From: Chara braunii
Lineage: Eukaryota > Streptophyta > Charophyceae > Charales > Characeae
Length of the DNA: 42,322 nucleotides
Direction: 5' to 3'
Assembly: GCA_003427395.1 (NCBI GenBank)
Contig: BFEA01000277.1
Span: 1,042,076 to 1,084,397, forward strand
Positions 10,976 through 20,853 of the stretch are shown piece after piece; position 1 is the first letter of the stretch; each line of letters starts with the position of its first letter. Both the position numbers and the translations under genes were made by a program. Below the pieces are notes generated by a model, which saw only the letters and a list, made by a program, of their open reading frames with translations, did not search any database and was not told the origin of the DNA.

Positions 10976-11204
10976 CATTCCGGCTCATTTCCACAAGTCA
11001 AAGATATGGTTTGGGATGATCAGAAAAGTAACAGTCTGGTCTATATGGAAGGAAAGGTGCAGCAGAACCATTGAAGGGCTATCAACACCAAGGGAGAAAG
11101 TTTGGGCAGAGACAAGGACACAAATTCAGGCAGAGATTTTGTTCAAGTGGCAGAAGACTTCCGCATGCGATGGAAGGACTGGCACAACTCAGAAGTGGGC
11201 ATGA
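10955..11204 (+). pseudogene. LINE ORF2 extreme C-terminus, frameshifted
   Basis: After a frameshift near 10940-10965 the frame reads SKIWFGMIRKVTVWSIWKER and ends at a stop at 11202-11204. The W-x-I-W-K-x-R pattern is the usual closing motif of LINE ORF2 proteins. The remaining 350 bp to the A-rich tail is the 3' untranslated region, with no further open frame of interest. Confidence 0.8.
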
Positions 11205-11550
11205 GAAGACAGAGAATCCAGCAAGCTCCATCACAGGCCACATAAGTATCATAGCAAAAGGCTTTGAACCTACAAGTGCGAACAAGTGTGAAGACTGGGG
11301 ATGTCCCTTCGCTTATCCCTTTCTTGTGCTTCGAGATAAATATGAAGCGTCCTAGTTAGATAGACCTGAGAGGAAAGGTGGAAGTAAGGCAAGCTGATAG
11401 TCAATCCTCCATACTGTTGGAGTATCCTTCGGCCAGACGGAAGGAAGCATGAGTCTGTTGATATTATTAATTTTTGACTTGCCGGTGGAATAGGAACCAG
11501 ACTGACACTTCCCAGAATGGATATGGAGCCAGGACCATAAGGACCTGTTT

Positions 11551-11572
11551 TGTTTTAAAAAAAAGAAAAAAA
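11551..11572 (+). other. A-rich tail of the LINE
   Basis: The sequence ttttaaaaaaaagaaaaaaa directly precedes the right target duplication. This marks the 3' end of the insertion and its plus orientation. Confidence 0.85.
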
Positions 11573-11588
11573 AGAAATACCAGCTGTT
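11573..11588. repeat. LINE target-site duplication, right copy
   Basis: This is the exact match of 9401-9416. Confidence 0.9.
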
Positions 11589-11740
11589 GATCCTATACCT
11601 GTTTGCTGAAACGGCGAAGTTTGAATTTGGGTGCAAACATTGGCGTGGCGGGTTCTGTCCTCCAGTAACTGTCTCTGTTTATGTTCGAACAGTAATCGTC
11701 GGTTCAATCTCTCTGCCCTGTACTCTTCCTTCCTGCTGTG

Positions 11741-11806
11741 GTCAATTACAAAATTTTAAATTTCCCTTCTGTAGTCAATTACAAAATTTTAAATTTCCCT
11801 TCTGAA
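11741..11806. repeat. 33-bp tandem duplication
   Basis: gtcaattacaaaatttt begins at 11741 and again at 11774, and the two copies are almost identical through ccttctg. No coding meaning is seen; the surrounding 11589-12119 holds no supported gene. Confidence 0.9.
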
Positions 11807-12123
11807 CTGATTGCTACTGGTCATTTCTGTGCAGACTAAATCATGGTTATTCTTCATACAAATCTGAGAAATTGTTTGACAACCGAAACGGGGATTACAT
11901 CCAGTTCTCAGACATGAAGGTCTGGACCAAATCATTTAATTTCATTTTGTTTTTCATTGTCTATTATTGTTTCACATTGTGCACTCTAGAGCTTAAATCT
12001 CTGACTTCAAGTGGGGGCGTGACAGGCAACACAAACCCCAACTCCCTGTCAGTCGCTGAGTACCTTGAAAGCGGGCACAGTGGGTGACAGATGCTGTTGT
12101 CCTTGGCTTCAGCAAGTGACAGG

Positions 12124-13061
12124 TGCGAGGCCCAAGGCCTCGATCTGCCCTATAGGGCCCTGTTTTCTGTACAGTCGGCCACCCTAAGTGAAGGCAGGCT
12201 CGACCCAGGGCCTCCAGGCCTACTTTTGGGGTCACCGTGCAACTGGGCAATTTCAGGCAGTTGTGCAGCGCCAGTTGGTTGAGAGCGCCCAGGCCCAGGC
12301 TTCCTTTTCTGTATGTAACTGAGGCAGGCCCTGGGCCAGATATGCAAAATGGACCGAACACAGGCCGAGGGCAGTTGGACACGGTCAACCACCAGAGGCC
12401 CAGGGCCTGATTCTTTTGGACTGCGGCGCAGCCTCTCTGGGCCTACCGGAAGCTTCTGAGGAGGGGCCCAGCGCAGCCAGGCTCCACGTAGCAGGCAGGC
12501 AATTTCCATTTAGGAAAGTGCCTGCCCACGCATTCCTCATTCGGGCACTGGCTGCATGCTGCGCAAGCGCTGCTGCGCTAGACACTGGCCAGCGTTCACG
12601 CGCTCGCGGGCGAGCTGAATGAGCAGGCAGCCATAGCCGAGCTGCGCTGCTGTATGCTGGATGGGGCGCATGGTGGTCCTTGGGTGCACGTGGCATCTGT
12701 GAGTGGGGGATCGAGGTTGTGAGTGATACAAGAGACATACCTGGTGCTTGAGGCGAACGGCATTGGCCGAGATCTGCTCATACTGCGGGGAGCTGTTGAC
12801 GTCACCAGCGGCATTGTAGATAGGCTAGATAGGATCTGCCAGTGGTAGTCTGGGCGCAGAGCGCCAGATAGGATGTCGACATTGGTTCTTTGTTGATGAT
12901 GATGAGAATATTCGAACATTGTCACATATGAGTTTTTGCTGTTCTCTTATTTGGTGGAACTCGTGTTGCAATTCTGCTTTGGTTCAAGGTCCCGACTATC
13001 TGGTCACATGTTTATGATGCTGCTCGGTTTCTGAAGTTCGCTGTCGCTCATTTTCCTTGCA
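12124..13061 (+). mobile_element. Solo LTR, family Y
   Basis: The segment starts TGCGAGGCCC, ends TTCCTTGCA, and is the reverse complement homologue of 36978-37935, where the same LTR sits next to a primer-binding site. Shared words include gtcggcc.ccctaagtgaaggcagg, gcgccagttggttgag, the stretch around ggaccaccatgcgcc (as its complement here) and ttatttggtg.aactcgtg. Flanks carry a short direct repeat cagg (12120-12123 and 13062-13065). No internal region or primer-binding site follows, so recombination between two LTRs has probably removed the rest. Open frames inside are not supported as genes. Confidence 0.82.
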
Positions 13062-13603
13062 CAGGTGTTTTCTCCCCCGCATTTCCCGACACTGGGACCA
13101 TCTGGGGCTGGGACAATTTGGGACCCTGGAACCCGGACTCGGGTGTCTGCAATGTGAAATCCTTTCACCCTTTTTGGAAACCCTCCATTTACCCAGCTGG
13201 GTCCCCTCTTCCCTGTCTGGACTGGGTATGTCTGGCCGGTCAGGCAGATAGCTCAGACAAAAAAGTATTTCCCCAAAGCTTGGCAAAACGTGTCCACGGC
13301 TATCAGCCTACCACAGAGGGTTTCAAACTCCTTTTCTCTTTTTCTTCCCCACCTCCCCCTTTTCTTTCAGCTATCACCGAGTTTTGTTCCTTAACTCAGC
13401 AATATCTTGAAAACTCATGCACTCACCTAAAGCGATGTACGACTCCTTTCGCAGGTCAAAAAACGAGATCCGACCTCCGCCGCCTCCACACGTCAAGATG
13501 TTGTCCTTAAAACTCAGTGATCGAACACCTGTAAAGCAAATCCAAGTGCACATGAAAAGATAAACAGGACTTCAAAAAAAAAATTAAAAAATCAGGACTT
13601 TTG
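13062..13603. other. No gene seen
   Basis: Mixed-composition sequence with short overlapping frames on both strands and no recognisable domain. It forms the right flank of the solo LTR. Confidence 0.5.
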
Positions 13604-13703
13604 TTGCAGGACCTTTCTTCTGGGAAAATACAAAAAGAAAAACCAAACAGATATTGCAGGACCTTTCTTCTCCGAAAATACAAAAAGAAAAATTAAACAG
13701 ACA
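13604..13703. repeat. 50-bp tandem duplication
   Basis: ttgcaggacctttcttct starts at 13604 and 13654, each copy ending in an A-rich aaaatacaaaaagaaaaa stretch and aaacaga. The copies differ at a few positions. Confidence 0.9.
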
Positions 13704-13879
13704 ATCCAATCAACATCAATCAAGCATCTGCTGATAGTAACTGTCAAACGATGCAAAGCTCACCCATACCCTCATCGTCATCATCGTCATCACCCTTCAC
13801 AACTGCTGCCTGCAACTACTCATGATCACCATCATGAAACGACAACGTCAAACTCTAAGCCTTTTCCTCTTGTGGCCAA

Positions 13880-14110
13880 TGCTGGGCCCAGATTGTACCT
13901 GCCTCGGCCCGTGCTAGACCCAGATGGTACCCGCCCAGATGGTACCCACCCAGACAGTACCCACCCAGATGCCACCCACACAGTACCCGTCCCGATGGTA
14001 CCCGCTCAGATGGTACCCACCTGAGCCCACCCAGATGGCACCTGTCCTGGAACGCACCCAGATGGCACCCACCTATGCTGGGCCGAGAGTGGCCCAGATG
14101 GTACCGACCT
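13880..14110. repeat. ~15-bp minisatellite (acccagatggtaccc)
   Basis: Degenerate copies of the 15-mer, some with gccacc or cagtacc replacing ggtacc, fill the segment. On the minus strand they read as Gly/Tyr/His/Leu-rich repeats in one frame, which explains the ~200-codon open frame there. kpnI-like ggtacc palindromes recur throughout. Confidence 0.85.
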
Positions 14111-16060
14111 GAGCTGAACACGGGAACCACCTGGGCCAACATGGTGGGTACCATCTGGGCGGGTATCCCCATGTTCCTGTCACGAGGGCAGGAAGTGCAG
14201 AAAGGGAAGGTCTGAGAATGGAGTGGGAAATACAATGGGGAAATGTCGTACAGAATTGGAATTTCAACATGATTACAATTTTGAAATTTACTACGGAAAC
14301 TGATCAAACTGCGAAGGACACCCAAACAAGAGAGCAGCAAAGAAGAGTTCAGGGGAGAAGGTTGTATGGCTATGAAGGTATAGACATCTGTTGAGTCTTC
14401 AATGTCGACAGAGGACAAACTTGAGAAAGTGATTAGGAGCTGATTGGTAAGCAATCTCTTTGCTTTGTTCTGAGTGTTCTGTCATGGGGTCGAGAGGCCA
14501 TCATTTTTTTTATTTTTTTTTGGGTGGGCGGAAATGGGGGACCGATTCCTTTCCTTGTTGTCAAAGAAAACATATTAATAGGAGGATTGGGATGACAGAA
14601 GTCTACAATGGGACTGCAGAGGGCTGGGGTACAGGAGGTCAATAGCGGCTACTAGTGGAAAAAATATATATTGGAGCAGAGAGAGCGGTGTGAGGAAAGA
14701 ATTAGAGTATGGATTGGAAGGGGCAATTGTGGAACTGTGGTAAAGTGATTTGGCCAGTGGCCAGAGCATAGAGTGTGGCAATGTTTCGGTAGCAAAATCA
14801 TTTTTGCAATACAGAGGGAGTTGACGATCAGGGGGCTCGGATCTCCCCTGAGAGTCTGGGTACACTGTGCATCTCCCGGCTAGAGGAATTCGAACAGACG
14901 GTATTCAGGCTGCTCCCCTCTGAAGGACAACAGTAGCTCGCTGCCCTGGGCGACTAGACCCCGGGTAGAACTGCCTTTCTTTCTCTTCTGCTTCACGCTT
15001 GCTGATGATAAGCAACCGGACTGCCCCCCCCCAGAATGGATGGGGCTTGAGTGAGTGTTTGTGTAAGAAAAGACAAAAACAACATCTCAAAACAACAACT
15101 ACGTTGTGAGGAAACCCGGGGAGGGGCGCCTACTGCTCGCTGAAGCCAAGGGCTACGGTGCCTGTCACTTCACCGCGCCCGCTTCCGAGGTCCTCAGCGA
15201 CCAGCAGGGGGACGGTGGGAGTTCTTGCACCGACTTTTGACGATCGTTGCTTGAGAGCCGCAACCCAACTTAGTACTGATGATTTCACTTAATACAGAAG
15301 TAAAACATAAGCACGACGTTCTGGTGATTTGACTTATCTCGGAACTGAAATGATGAAAGGAAAACAAACGATTAAGGATCAGGGAGTCTCTCTCTCAGCT
15401 CTCGCAGAAGACTTCTCTGTTGTTGCCCGAAACCAGGAAATGGATCTGACTAATCACAAGGACAGCTCTTGATCTGTCACCAATACACAACGAGGATTAG
15501 TAGCGTTGGCGGAGCTTTCATAACAGCATCTAGAACCCAAGCAATCACCGGGCAGCGTCTGTTCGTTTGAACAGTGAGCAATGCACTTTCAATCCCCCTG
15601 TTCTGTGTTCACCTGTTCACACATAGAGCGGTCAGATCTCGTCTCACCAAAGGGGAGAATGCATTTGACCCCTAGATTAGCCCCTTTTTCCGTCTTCCTG
15701 CTTCGTTCTCGTACTCTTACACTCTCTCACCAGTTCTCCCTTGCGCACACTCTTCCGTCTCTCTCCCTCTGCATTCATTTATCCGGAGGGGATCTGTGGA
15801 CGTTTATTTGAGGAACCCCCCCCTTTTCTATATATTCAACATGCCCGCTCAATTTTGTTTAGTCCTGAACTCGTCGAGCTGAGCGCCACAAAATTAAGGA
15901 GAGAAAACTTAGAGTTATATACGTAAAATAAAATCAGATAAATTGTTTGTATTTCATCGAAAAGCTGACCGACCCCGTCGGCAAAGGGGATTACTTGTTT
16001 GATTGGCTGTCAAGAGAGTGTAGCTGTTCCTGTCTGAAGCGACGAACTGGTTCGGTCAGA
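14111..16060. other. No gene seen; LTR-like composition
   Basis: I find no recognisable protein domain on either strand. 14505-14522 is a T-rich run. 15580-15950 has a pyrimidine-rich part and ctatatattc (about 15826), which could be a promoter-like TATA sequence of an unidentified LTR. There is no second copy in the window to test this. Confidence 0.45.
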
Positions 16061-16079
16061 ATCTCTTAGACTGGTTGAT

Positions 16080-16480
16080 CTCACCTGCAGCGTTGCTTGG
16101 ACTGTGCCACAGAAAACAACTGCCCGCTTCGCAGCGCTGATCGGGTTGATTCACTGGAACTTGCCGATCCCGCCTCCAGCGGGAAAGCTTAATTGGAATG
16201 TATCACTGAAACTGGCTGTTTCCTCATAGAGCGCCGATTGGGACGGATCACTGGAGCTCGCTGTTCCCGCCTCCAGCGGGGAAAATAAAAAGTCTTAAAT
16301 GGACTGTTTCACTCAAACTGACTGTTTCCGCATGGAGCGCCGATTAGGCCGGATCGCTGGAGCTTGCTGTTCCCGCCTCCAGCGGGGAAACTTAGTTAGA
16401 CCGTATCTCTGGGACTGTCTGTTTCGCACGGCTGCCTTCTCTTCTCATAGCGTTCTCTCGGTGCCGCTAGTTGAAGGCCT
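16080..16480. repeat. ~100-bp tandem repeat carrying a hairpin
   Basis: cgcctccagc recurs at 16171, 16268 and 16374, each inside cccgcctccagcggg, a perfect 5-bp stem with a 5-base loop. Units also share agcgccgatt, ggatc.ctggagct and gactgtttc words. Three clear units with a diverged one on each side. No reading frame is conserved between units. Confidence 0.8.
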
Positions 16481-16761
16481 GTTTGGTTCCTAACTGGGAA
16501 GCCGCTCCCGTCACGGCCCTCCCCTCTCTAGCCTGAAATGGTTCTTGTTTCCCTCTCACTCTCGTGTACTCAGGCAACCTCTCCTTTAACAGTCTCTTGC
16601 GCATCGCTCTCGCTGCGCCAGCGTTCCCCCCATCTTTCTCGCTCACGACTCCTTTTCACGCGTGCATAATGCGATTCTGAGCGCTTACTGCCGGTCTCAC
16701 AAGAGTGTATTCGGTACCACTTTCATCCATTCGGAGGATAAGGAATCAGTAGCGGTAATGC

Positions 16762-16816
16762 TTATGGTAGTAATAATGATAATATTATTCGAAATAATAA
16801 TATCAATCATTACTAT
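16762..16816. repeat. A/T-rich inverted repeat
   Basis: A left arm starting atggtagtaataatgat pairs with a right arm ending aatcattactatgg around a ttcgaa centre, giving about 25 imperfect paired bases. It could extrude as a cruciform or fold as a hairpin in RNA. There is no gene beside it for which it could be a terminator. Confidence 0.75.
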
Positions 16817-17839
16817 GGCTGACACACACTAGCCTTTAGCGCATGCTTCTTTTACTACTACTCACCTACTAGCAGATTCTGACCTCGGACAACACGAGTC
16901 AGAAGCGTCTCGCAGCAGCCGCGCTCGCCAATAAACACGCTCCCCTCATTGCCCCGTTCTTGATGTCTCCCTTCTACCCCGATCCGCCTATCTCAGGCAA
17001 GCTAGTTCGCACGGGGCAGCTGCGTACGTCTGCTGCGCTTGTACCCTCCCTGCCCGAAGCGATGGCGGGAACTACGCACACCTGGCTCGCACTCCACGCT
17101 GAATCGAGTCCTCCCCCGTCGCGCGCACCCGCCTATTGTTAGCTCTCTGCAACCTTCCCTGCATCGAACTGAGATGCGGGCTGGGTACACCCCGCTCACT
17201 GTGCGTCCCTCCCCCGTACGCCCGTGATGGGCGGTGTACACCTTGCCAGCTCCCGACGCAACAACCTCCGAACATCTCCCCCTCGTACACCGTGCACGCT
17301 TCCAACTACCTCTCTCCTCTCACCCCCACTCGCGGTGAAACCGTCCAAGTGCCGATGCCGCCACCCCGAGCTTGCTAGCGTGGGTACACCTTGCTCGCTC
17401 CCTGTTTTTCTCCCCTGGTTTCTCAACTGCCCCGGCTATATCCGCGTAGAGTCAGCCTCGTAGGCTCAACACCACGGGTTCTATTCGAGGCAAAACGGTA
17501 CCTGAGTCTTCCGGCCCCGACTAGGCAATGAACAGGCCCAGGGCAGTAGACCCAGTACTCCAACTGTGGTGGTAGCAAGGGCCCTCAGACCAGGAGTCAT
17601 TTCGCAGCAGGGCTAGCACCAGTTAGCCTTATCTGAAGGCTCGATAGCCGCTGCAAGTCGATTGCCGAAATAACTTTACCAACCAGGTCTCGAACTGTAC
17701 CTGCTCCACGAGTGTACCTAAATCGAGGTACCGAGCCTCAAGGCCTGGTGAGGTAAGATCCATCTTGCTAATTGCACCTGAAGTAATCGCCACAAACAAT
17801 AAAGGCCTGTGTCGCCACCGTACCAATGCTGAAGCCAGG
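16817..17839. other. GC-rich stretch without a supported gene
   Basis: Between 16960 and 17460 overlapping frames are open on both strands, which fits GC-rich, stop-poor DNA rather than a gene. Loosely repeated gggtacaccttgctcgctccc-type words appear near 17185, 17230 and 17382. No domain is recognised. Confidence 0.5.
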
Positions 17840-18125
17840 GAATTGCCAGTCCGAATCGTAGCCGTCCGTACCATACCATCACCGAACCTGGAAACAACAC
17901 AGTGGCGTGCACCATACCGTTGCCGAACCAGGGAATTACCAGTATGAACCGTGGCCGTCCGTACCATACCATCACCGGACCTGAAAACAACGCAGTGGCG
18001 TGCACCATACCGTTGTCGAACCAGGGAATTACCAGTCTGAACCGTGGCCGTCCGTACCATACCATCACCGAACCTGAAAACAACGCGATGGCGTGCACCA
18101 TACTGCTGCCGAACCAGGGAGCACG
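17840..18125. repeat. 93-bp tandem repeat, three copies
   Basis: The word cagggaatt recurs with a spacing of exactly 93 bp (gaatt at 17840, 17933, 18026) and the block edge returns at 18119. Units share ccgtccgtaccataccatcacc, aacctg.aaacaac and gtggcgtgcaccatac. As 93 is 31 codons, frames on both strands stay open as 31-residue repeats (for example a minus-strand GNSLVRQRYGARHC unit). I regard these frames as by-products. Confidence 0.92.
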
Positions 18126-19540
18126 CAACCGCCGAGTCGTACCGAACCTGAAGTAGACTGCCGTCAAGGTTCCGAACCTGAAATAAATTGTCATAGTTGA
18201 TCCGGACCCGAAATAGGTTGTCATGACAGTGCCAAAGCTAAAATAAACTAATGCCGAGCCCATACCGATCCACGTGCATGCCGGGTACCGTAGGACGCGG
18301 CCTCTCCATTACAATACCGAACCTTTCCAAACCATGTTCCCGTACCGAGCCAAACACCATACTGTCGATCCAAGGTAGCACCACCCCATGCTGTTCCGTG
18401 CGGCTTCCACTCTCAGAACATCCCAACCACGGTAATGCTAGTAATCAAGCAAACCTGGGAAAGTGACGCAGGGTACCTCGACCATCGGCGTAGCGAAAAC
18501 TGTTAGAATCCGGGGAAAAAGATCAATCCGGGATTAGAGCTGATGGCGGGCAATCGGGGCAAAAATCAGGTCAATCTCCCAGTAGTCATGGGTCCCTGTC
18601 CCTCTCATTGTTTTTAATCATTGTTTCTTTTTCTTAATTCTATCGTCGGAAATAGTAGATCAGTCATAAGTTCCCCAAAATTAATTTCCGAGAAAGTTTA
18701 AATAAATGGCCGAATTTCTTTTGTTTCTTCTCTCCTTTTCCATCTTTAAATCTCTTTCTATGTTTTTAAATTTATTGCCGGGATCACAAAATACAAGGTT
18801 TTTTTCCCCCTAGATTTACATGCCGTGTAAAATAAAGAAATTAAAGGATATTATGTTTTTCCCTTTTCCCCTACTGGTCTTAATCCCTTTTCCCCATCTT
18901 TAATTATGGTACTAAAATAGTCAAAAATTTAAGGCCTCTTTTCGGCCCCTGTCGTATGCTGCAAAAACGTTGCGGCGAGGTCTGTTCCCGCGATGCCTCT
19001 CCGCGGCAGGCCAATCCGGGTCTAACCCTCTGAACAGCCGGAAATGACGGTCTCTAGATACGCCGAGTGCGGCCACCCATCTTGCCATCTTTGAGGGTTA
19101 CTCGCGGGGTTCAGTGCGCCCAAAATCAGGGGTGCCCTGGGTTCCCCTAATTTCTGCTGCCCGGTCATTCCAGAGTACCATCAAAACACGGACTTGTCCC
19201 TGAGCCTAAGCCCCAAAGCCGCAGATTTCAGGCGGCGCACTGCTTGTGGCCGCCTGACAACTTCTCCCGCTTCTTTTTTCTGCCCGAAACTGTATGCACA
19301 CCTATCTTCAGGGGTTTGGCCTATCTAGATAGTTTGGCTGGCGGTGCCAGCGAAAAAAAAAAAAAAAAATCCGCCCACCGTTTTGTTTTCCTTTTGGCGC
19401 GCAGCACAGTTCGCCTTGGGAAAAAGAGACCCGGACATAGTGCTGGTTTCAAGTGCCGGTGCTGCAGACCCCAAACTGGCCAAACGGATTCAACCGGTAC
19501 CCGCCAGGCTGGTACACTCTCAAAATAACTTTCAGCGTGA
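18126..19540. other. No gene seen
   Basis: 18600-18960 is A/T-rich. 18960-19250 is GC-rich without a recognisable rRNA or protein. 19350-19370 is a run of about 17 A preceded by gccagcg and followed by tccgccc, a context similar to the poly(A) modules described elsewhere. Confidence 0.5.
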
Positions 19541-19616
19541 GCCTGCATAGCTCAGGTGGTAGATCATTCCCTTCGTAAGGGAAAGGCCTCCGGTTCAAGT
19601 CCAGTTGTAGGTTCCA
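19541..19616 (+). tRNA. tRNA-Thr(CGT)-like sequence with encoded CCA, probably a pseudo-tRNA
   Basis: 76 nt fold by eye into a cloverleaf: acceptor gcctgca pairs with tgtaggt (two G-T wobbles), a D-arm begins tagctcaggtggtaga, the anticodon stem ttccc/gggaa closes a loop ttcgtaa with anticodon CGT (Thr), and a gttcaagtcc T-loop region follows. The discriminator T is followed by CCA. Flaws: one D-stem mismatch and two likely T-stem mismatches. Nuclear eukaryotic tRNA genes do not encode CCA, so this may be a copied tRNA, an organelle or bacterial-type tRNA in the nucleus, or the head of a SINE. It sits about 170 bp outside the G1 left end. Confidence 0.6.
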
Positions 19617-19653
19617 TCGTAAGTTAAAAGAGATATATGTATATATATCAAAC

Positions 19654-19711
19654 AGAATTTCCTGGTAAACCGTAGGCAGAGATGGAGAAGAGGACAACAA
19701 ACAAGGGGCTG
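19654..19711. repeat. Family-X leader motif, copy 1 (G1 target, left side)
   Basis: The sequence around ggtaaaccgtaggcagag, then gagaagaggacaacaaac and aggggctg, recurs at 34248-34325 and 34398-34446. In the 34.3-kb copy it continues without a break into tgacaaactgtttcgtcggagt; here it is cut by G1 after ggctg and the continuation is at 39488. It probably is the end of a leader next to an LTR of family X. Confidence 0.85.
19707..19711. repeat. G1 target-site duplication, left copy (ggctg)
   Basis: Identical 5-mer at 39483-39487. A 5-bp duplication is usual for Ty3/gypsy integration, and the paralogous uninterrupted sequence at 34.3 kb has a single ggctg at the matching place. Confidence 0.85.
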
Positions 19712-20032
19712 TGTCGCATACCGTAAAAGTGCAGACCAGAACAAGAACCGACCTCTCTCACTTAGTACAAGATAGCACAGTGGAAGGCTTAAATACCAAT
19801 GATCCGAACAATCAATGTTGCAATGCAGCCCAAACATGCATCATCATCATTCCATGGTGTGAAGGGGCCTGGCGCTCACACAGGAAGAATGCACCCGTCC
19901 CCAACCATACACAGACGAAGAAGAGGGGGGTTAGACAAAGAAGAGGGGAAGATGGGAATGTCGTCAACACCAAGTCTTCGGTACAGGTCCCAAATAATCC
20001 CTCGTCAAATGTCTGAATCCCAATGTCGAGTC

Positions 20033-20212
20033 NNNNNNNNNNNNNNNNNNNNNNNNNNNNNNNNNNNNNNNNNNNNNNNNNNNNNNNNNNNNNNNNNNNN
20101 NNNNNNNNNNNNNNNNNNNNNNNNNNNNNNNNNNNNNNNNNNNNNNNNNNNNNNNNNNNNNNNNNNNNNNNNNNNNNNNNNNNNNNNNNNNNNNNNNNNN
20201 NNNNNNNNNNNN
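20033..20212. other. Assembly gap (180 N)
   Basis: The sister LTR has only 53 bp at the corresponding place (38610-38662), mostly unique sequence followed by a (TC)n run. The gap length is therefore probably nominal, or the microsatellite is longer here. Confidence 0.95.
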
Positions 20213-20285
20213 GTAGTCTACAGATACTGAGAAGTTAGGTAGCGAGAGGGTGAGGGAGAGATGGTGGACTAAGAAGAGGAAGAAG

Positions 20286-20287
<2 letters not shown>

Positions 20288-20358
<71 letters not shown>
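20288..20358. repeat. (CT)n microsatellite
   Basis: About 70 bp of nearly pure ct. The equivalent run in the sister LTR (38741-38756) is only about 15 bp. Confidence 0.97.
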
Positions 20359-20662
20359 GTCCGGTACTTACCTGTGAAGGTGGCGCCTTGTTGCAGATAC
20401 ATCGAAGACGAACCTGGAGCTATGGCGCCACAGGTAAGTCTCCCTGGCCTCTGCCAACCATCTCTCTCTCTTCAACGCTACTCTAGCTCCTAATAGCGCC
20501 CAACGCTGAAGACTACTGCTAACGCTACTACTACTACTGCAGCGGTCCTTCAAAGTGCTGTTGCCGAATCCTGAACACTGCCTTCTGCCTCCTGCACGTG
20601 AAGTGCCTGGGAAGTTCCTATGAACTACCTTGTGACTGTCTGCAGCCTGTAGGACGGGCCAG

Positions 20663-20672
20663 TCTTATATAG
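20663..20672 (-). promoter_or_regulatory. Candidate LTR TATA box (minus strand)
   Basis: The minus strand reads actatataag between two ggccagcact/ggcccg-like flanks, downstream (in element direction) of the U3 hairpin repeats. In the 5' LTR copy the same site reads cttatgtag on the plus strand, so the TATA core is lost there. Confidence 0.5.
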
Positions 20673-20853
20673 TGCTGGCCCGTTCAGGAGGCTGCTCTTG
20701 CCAATGCCGAAACGTGCCACACCCTGGCGTTGAAGTTCAAACAAGGGTTGTCTTGAAAACAGGCCAAAATGGCCTGTGCTAAAACCCTGGTCTGGTGCCT
20801 AAGTTTCAGGGCAGGTCGATCTTACGAGGGCCTGAAAATGGCCCTCTGTTTCA

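Larger units (their letters stand above)
9417..11572 (+). mobile_element. 5'-truncated LINE insertion (non-LTR retrotransposon)
   Basis: The element is bounded by a perfect 16-bp duplication and ends in an A-rich tail at 11551-11572. ORF2 coding begins right after the left duplication, in an open frame reading through FVLKKVRVLG, DPVEWAWTPG and NLKTNVFI. It is interrupted by a nested ~966-bp insertion, resumes in the same frame (FIWACIVDK), and runs into a zinc-binding domain typical of LINE ORF2 C-termini. Removing the nested element leaves about 1.2 kb of LINE. Reverse transcriptase and endonuclease domains are absent, so it was dead on arrival, which is typical for LINEs. Confidence 0.9.

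Noticed and set aside
12000-12925. Overlapping 110-130-codon frames as a gene with an intron
   Set aside because: The segment is an LTR of family Y with a homologue at 37 kb; frames are not conserved between the two.
13855-14454. 199-codon minus-strand frame with Gly/Tyr/His/Leu repeats
   Set aside because: Most of the repeat part is explained by a 15-bp minisatellite; the rest has no recognisable domain.
17629-18263. Open frames of 143 and 181 codons on the minus strand
   Set aside because: They cross a 93-bp tandem repeat and are just its translation; no domain is recognised.
18960-19250. rRNA fragment
   Set aside because: GC-rich and superficially rRNA-like, but I could match no conserved rRNA segment.
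19799-20238. Frames running through the N gap
   Set aside because: They are open only because N codons are not stops; the region is an LTR.
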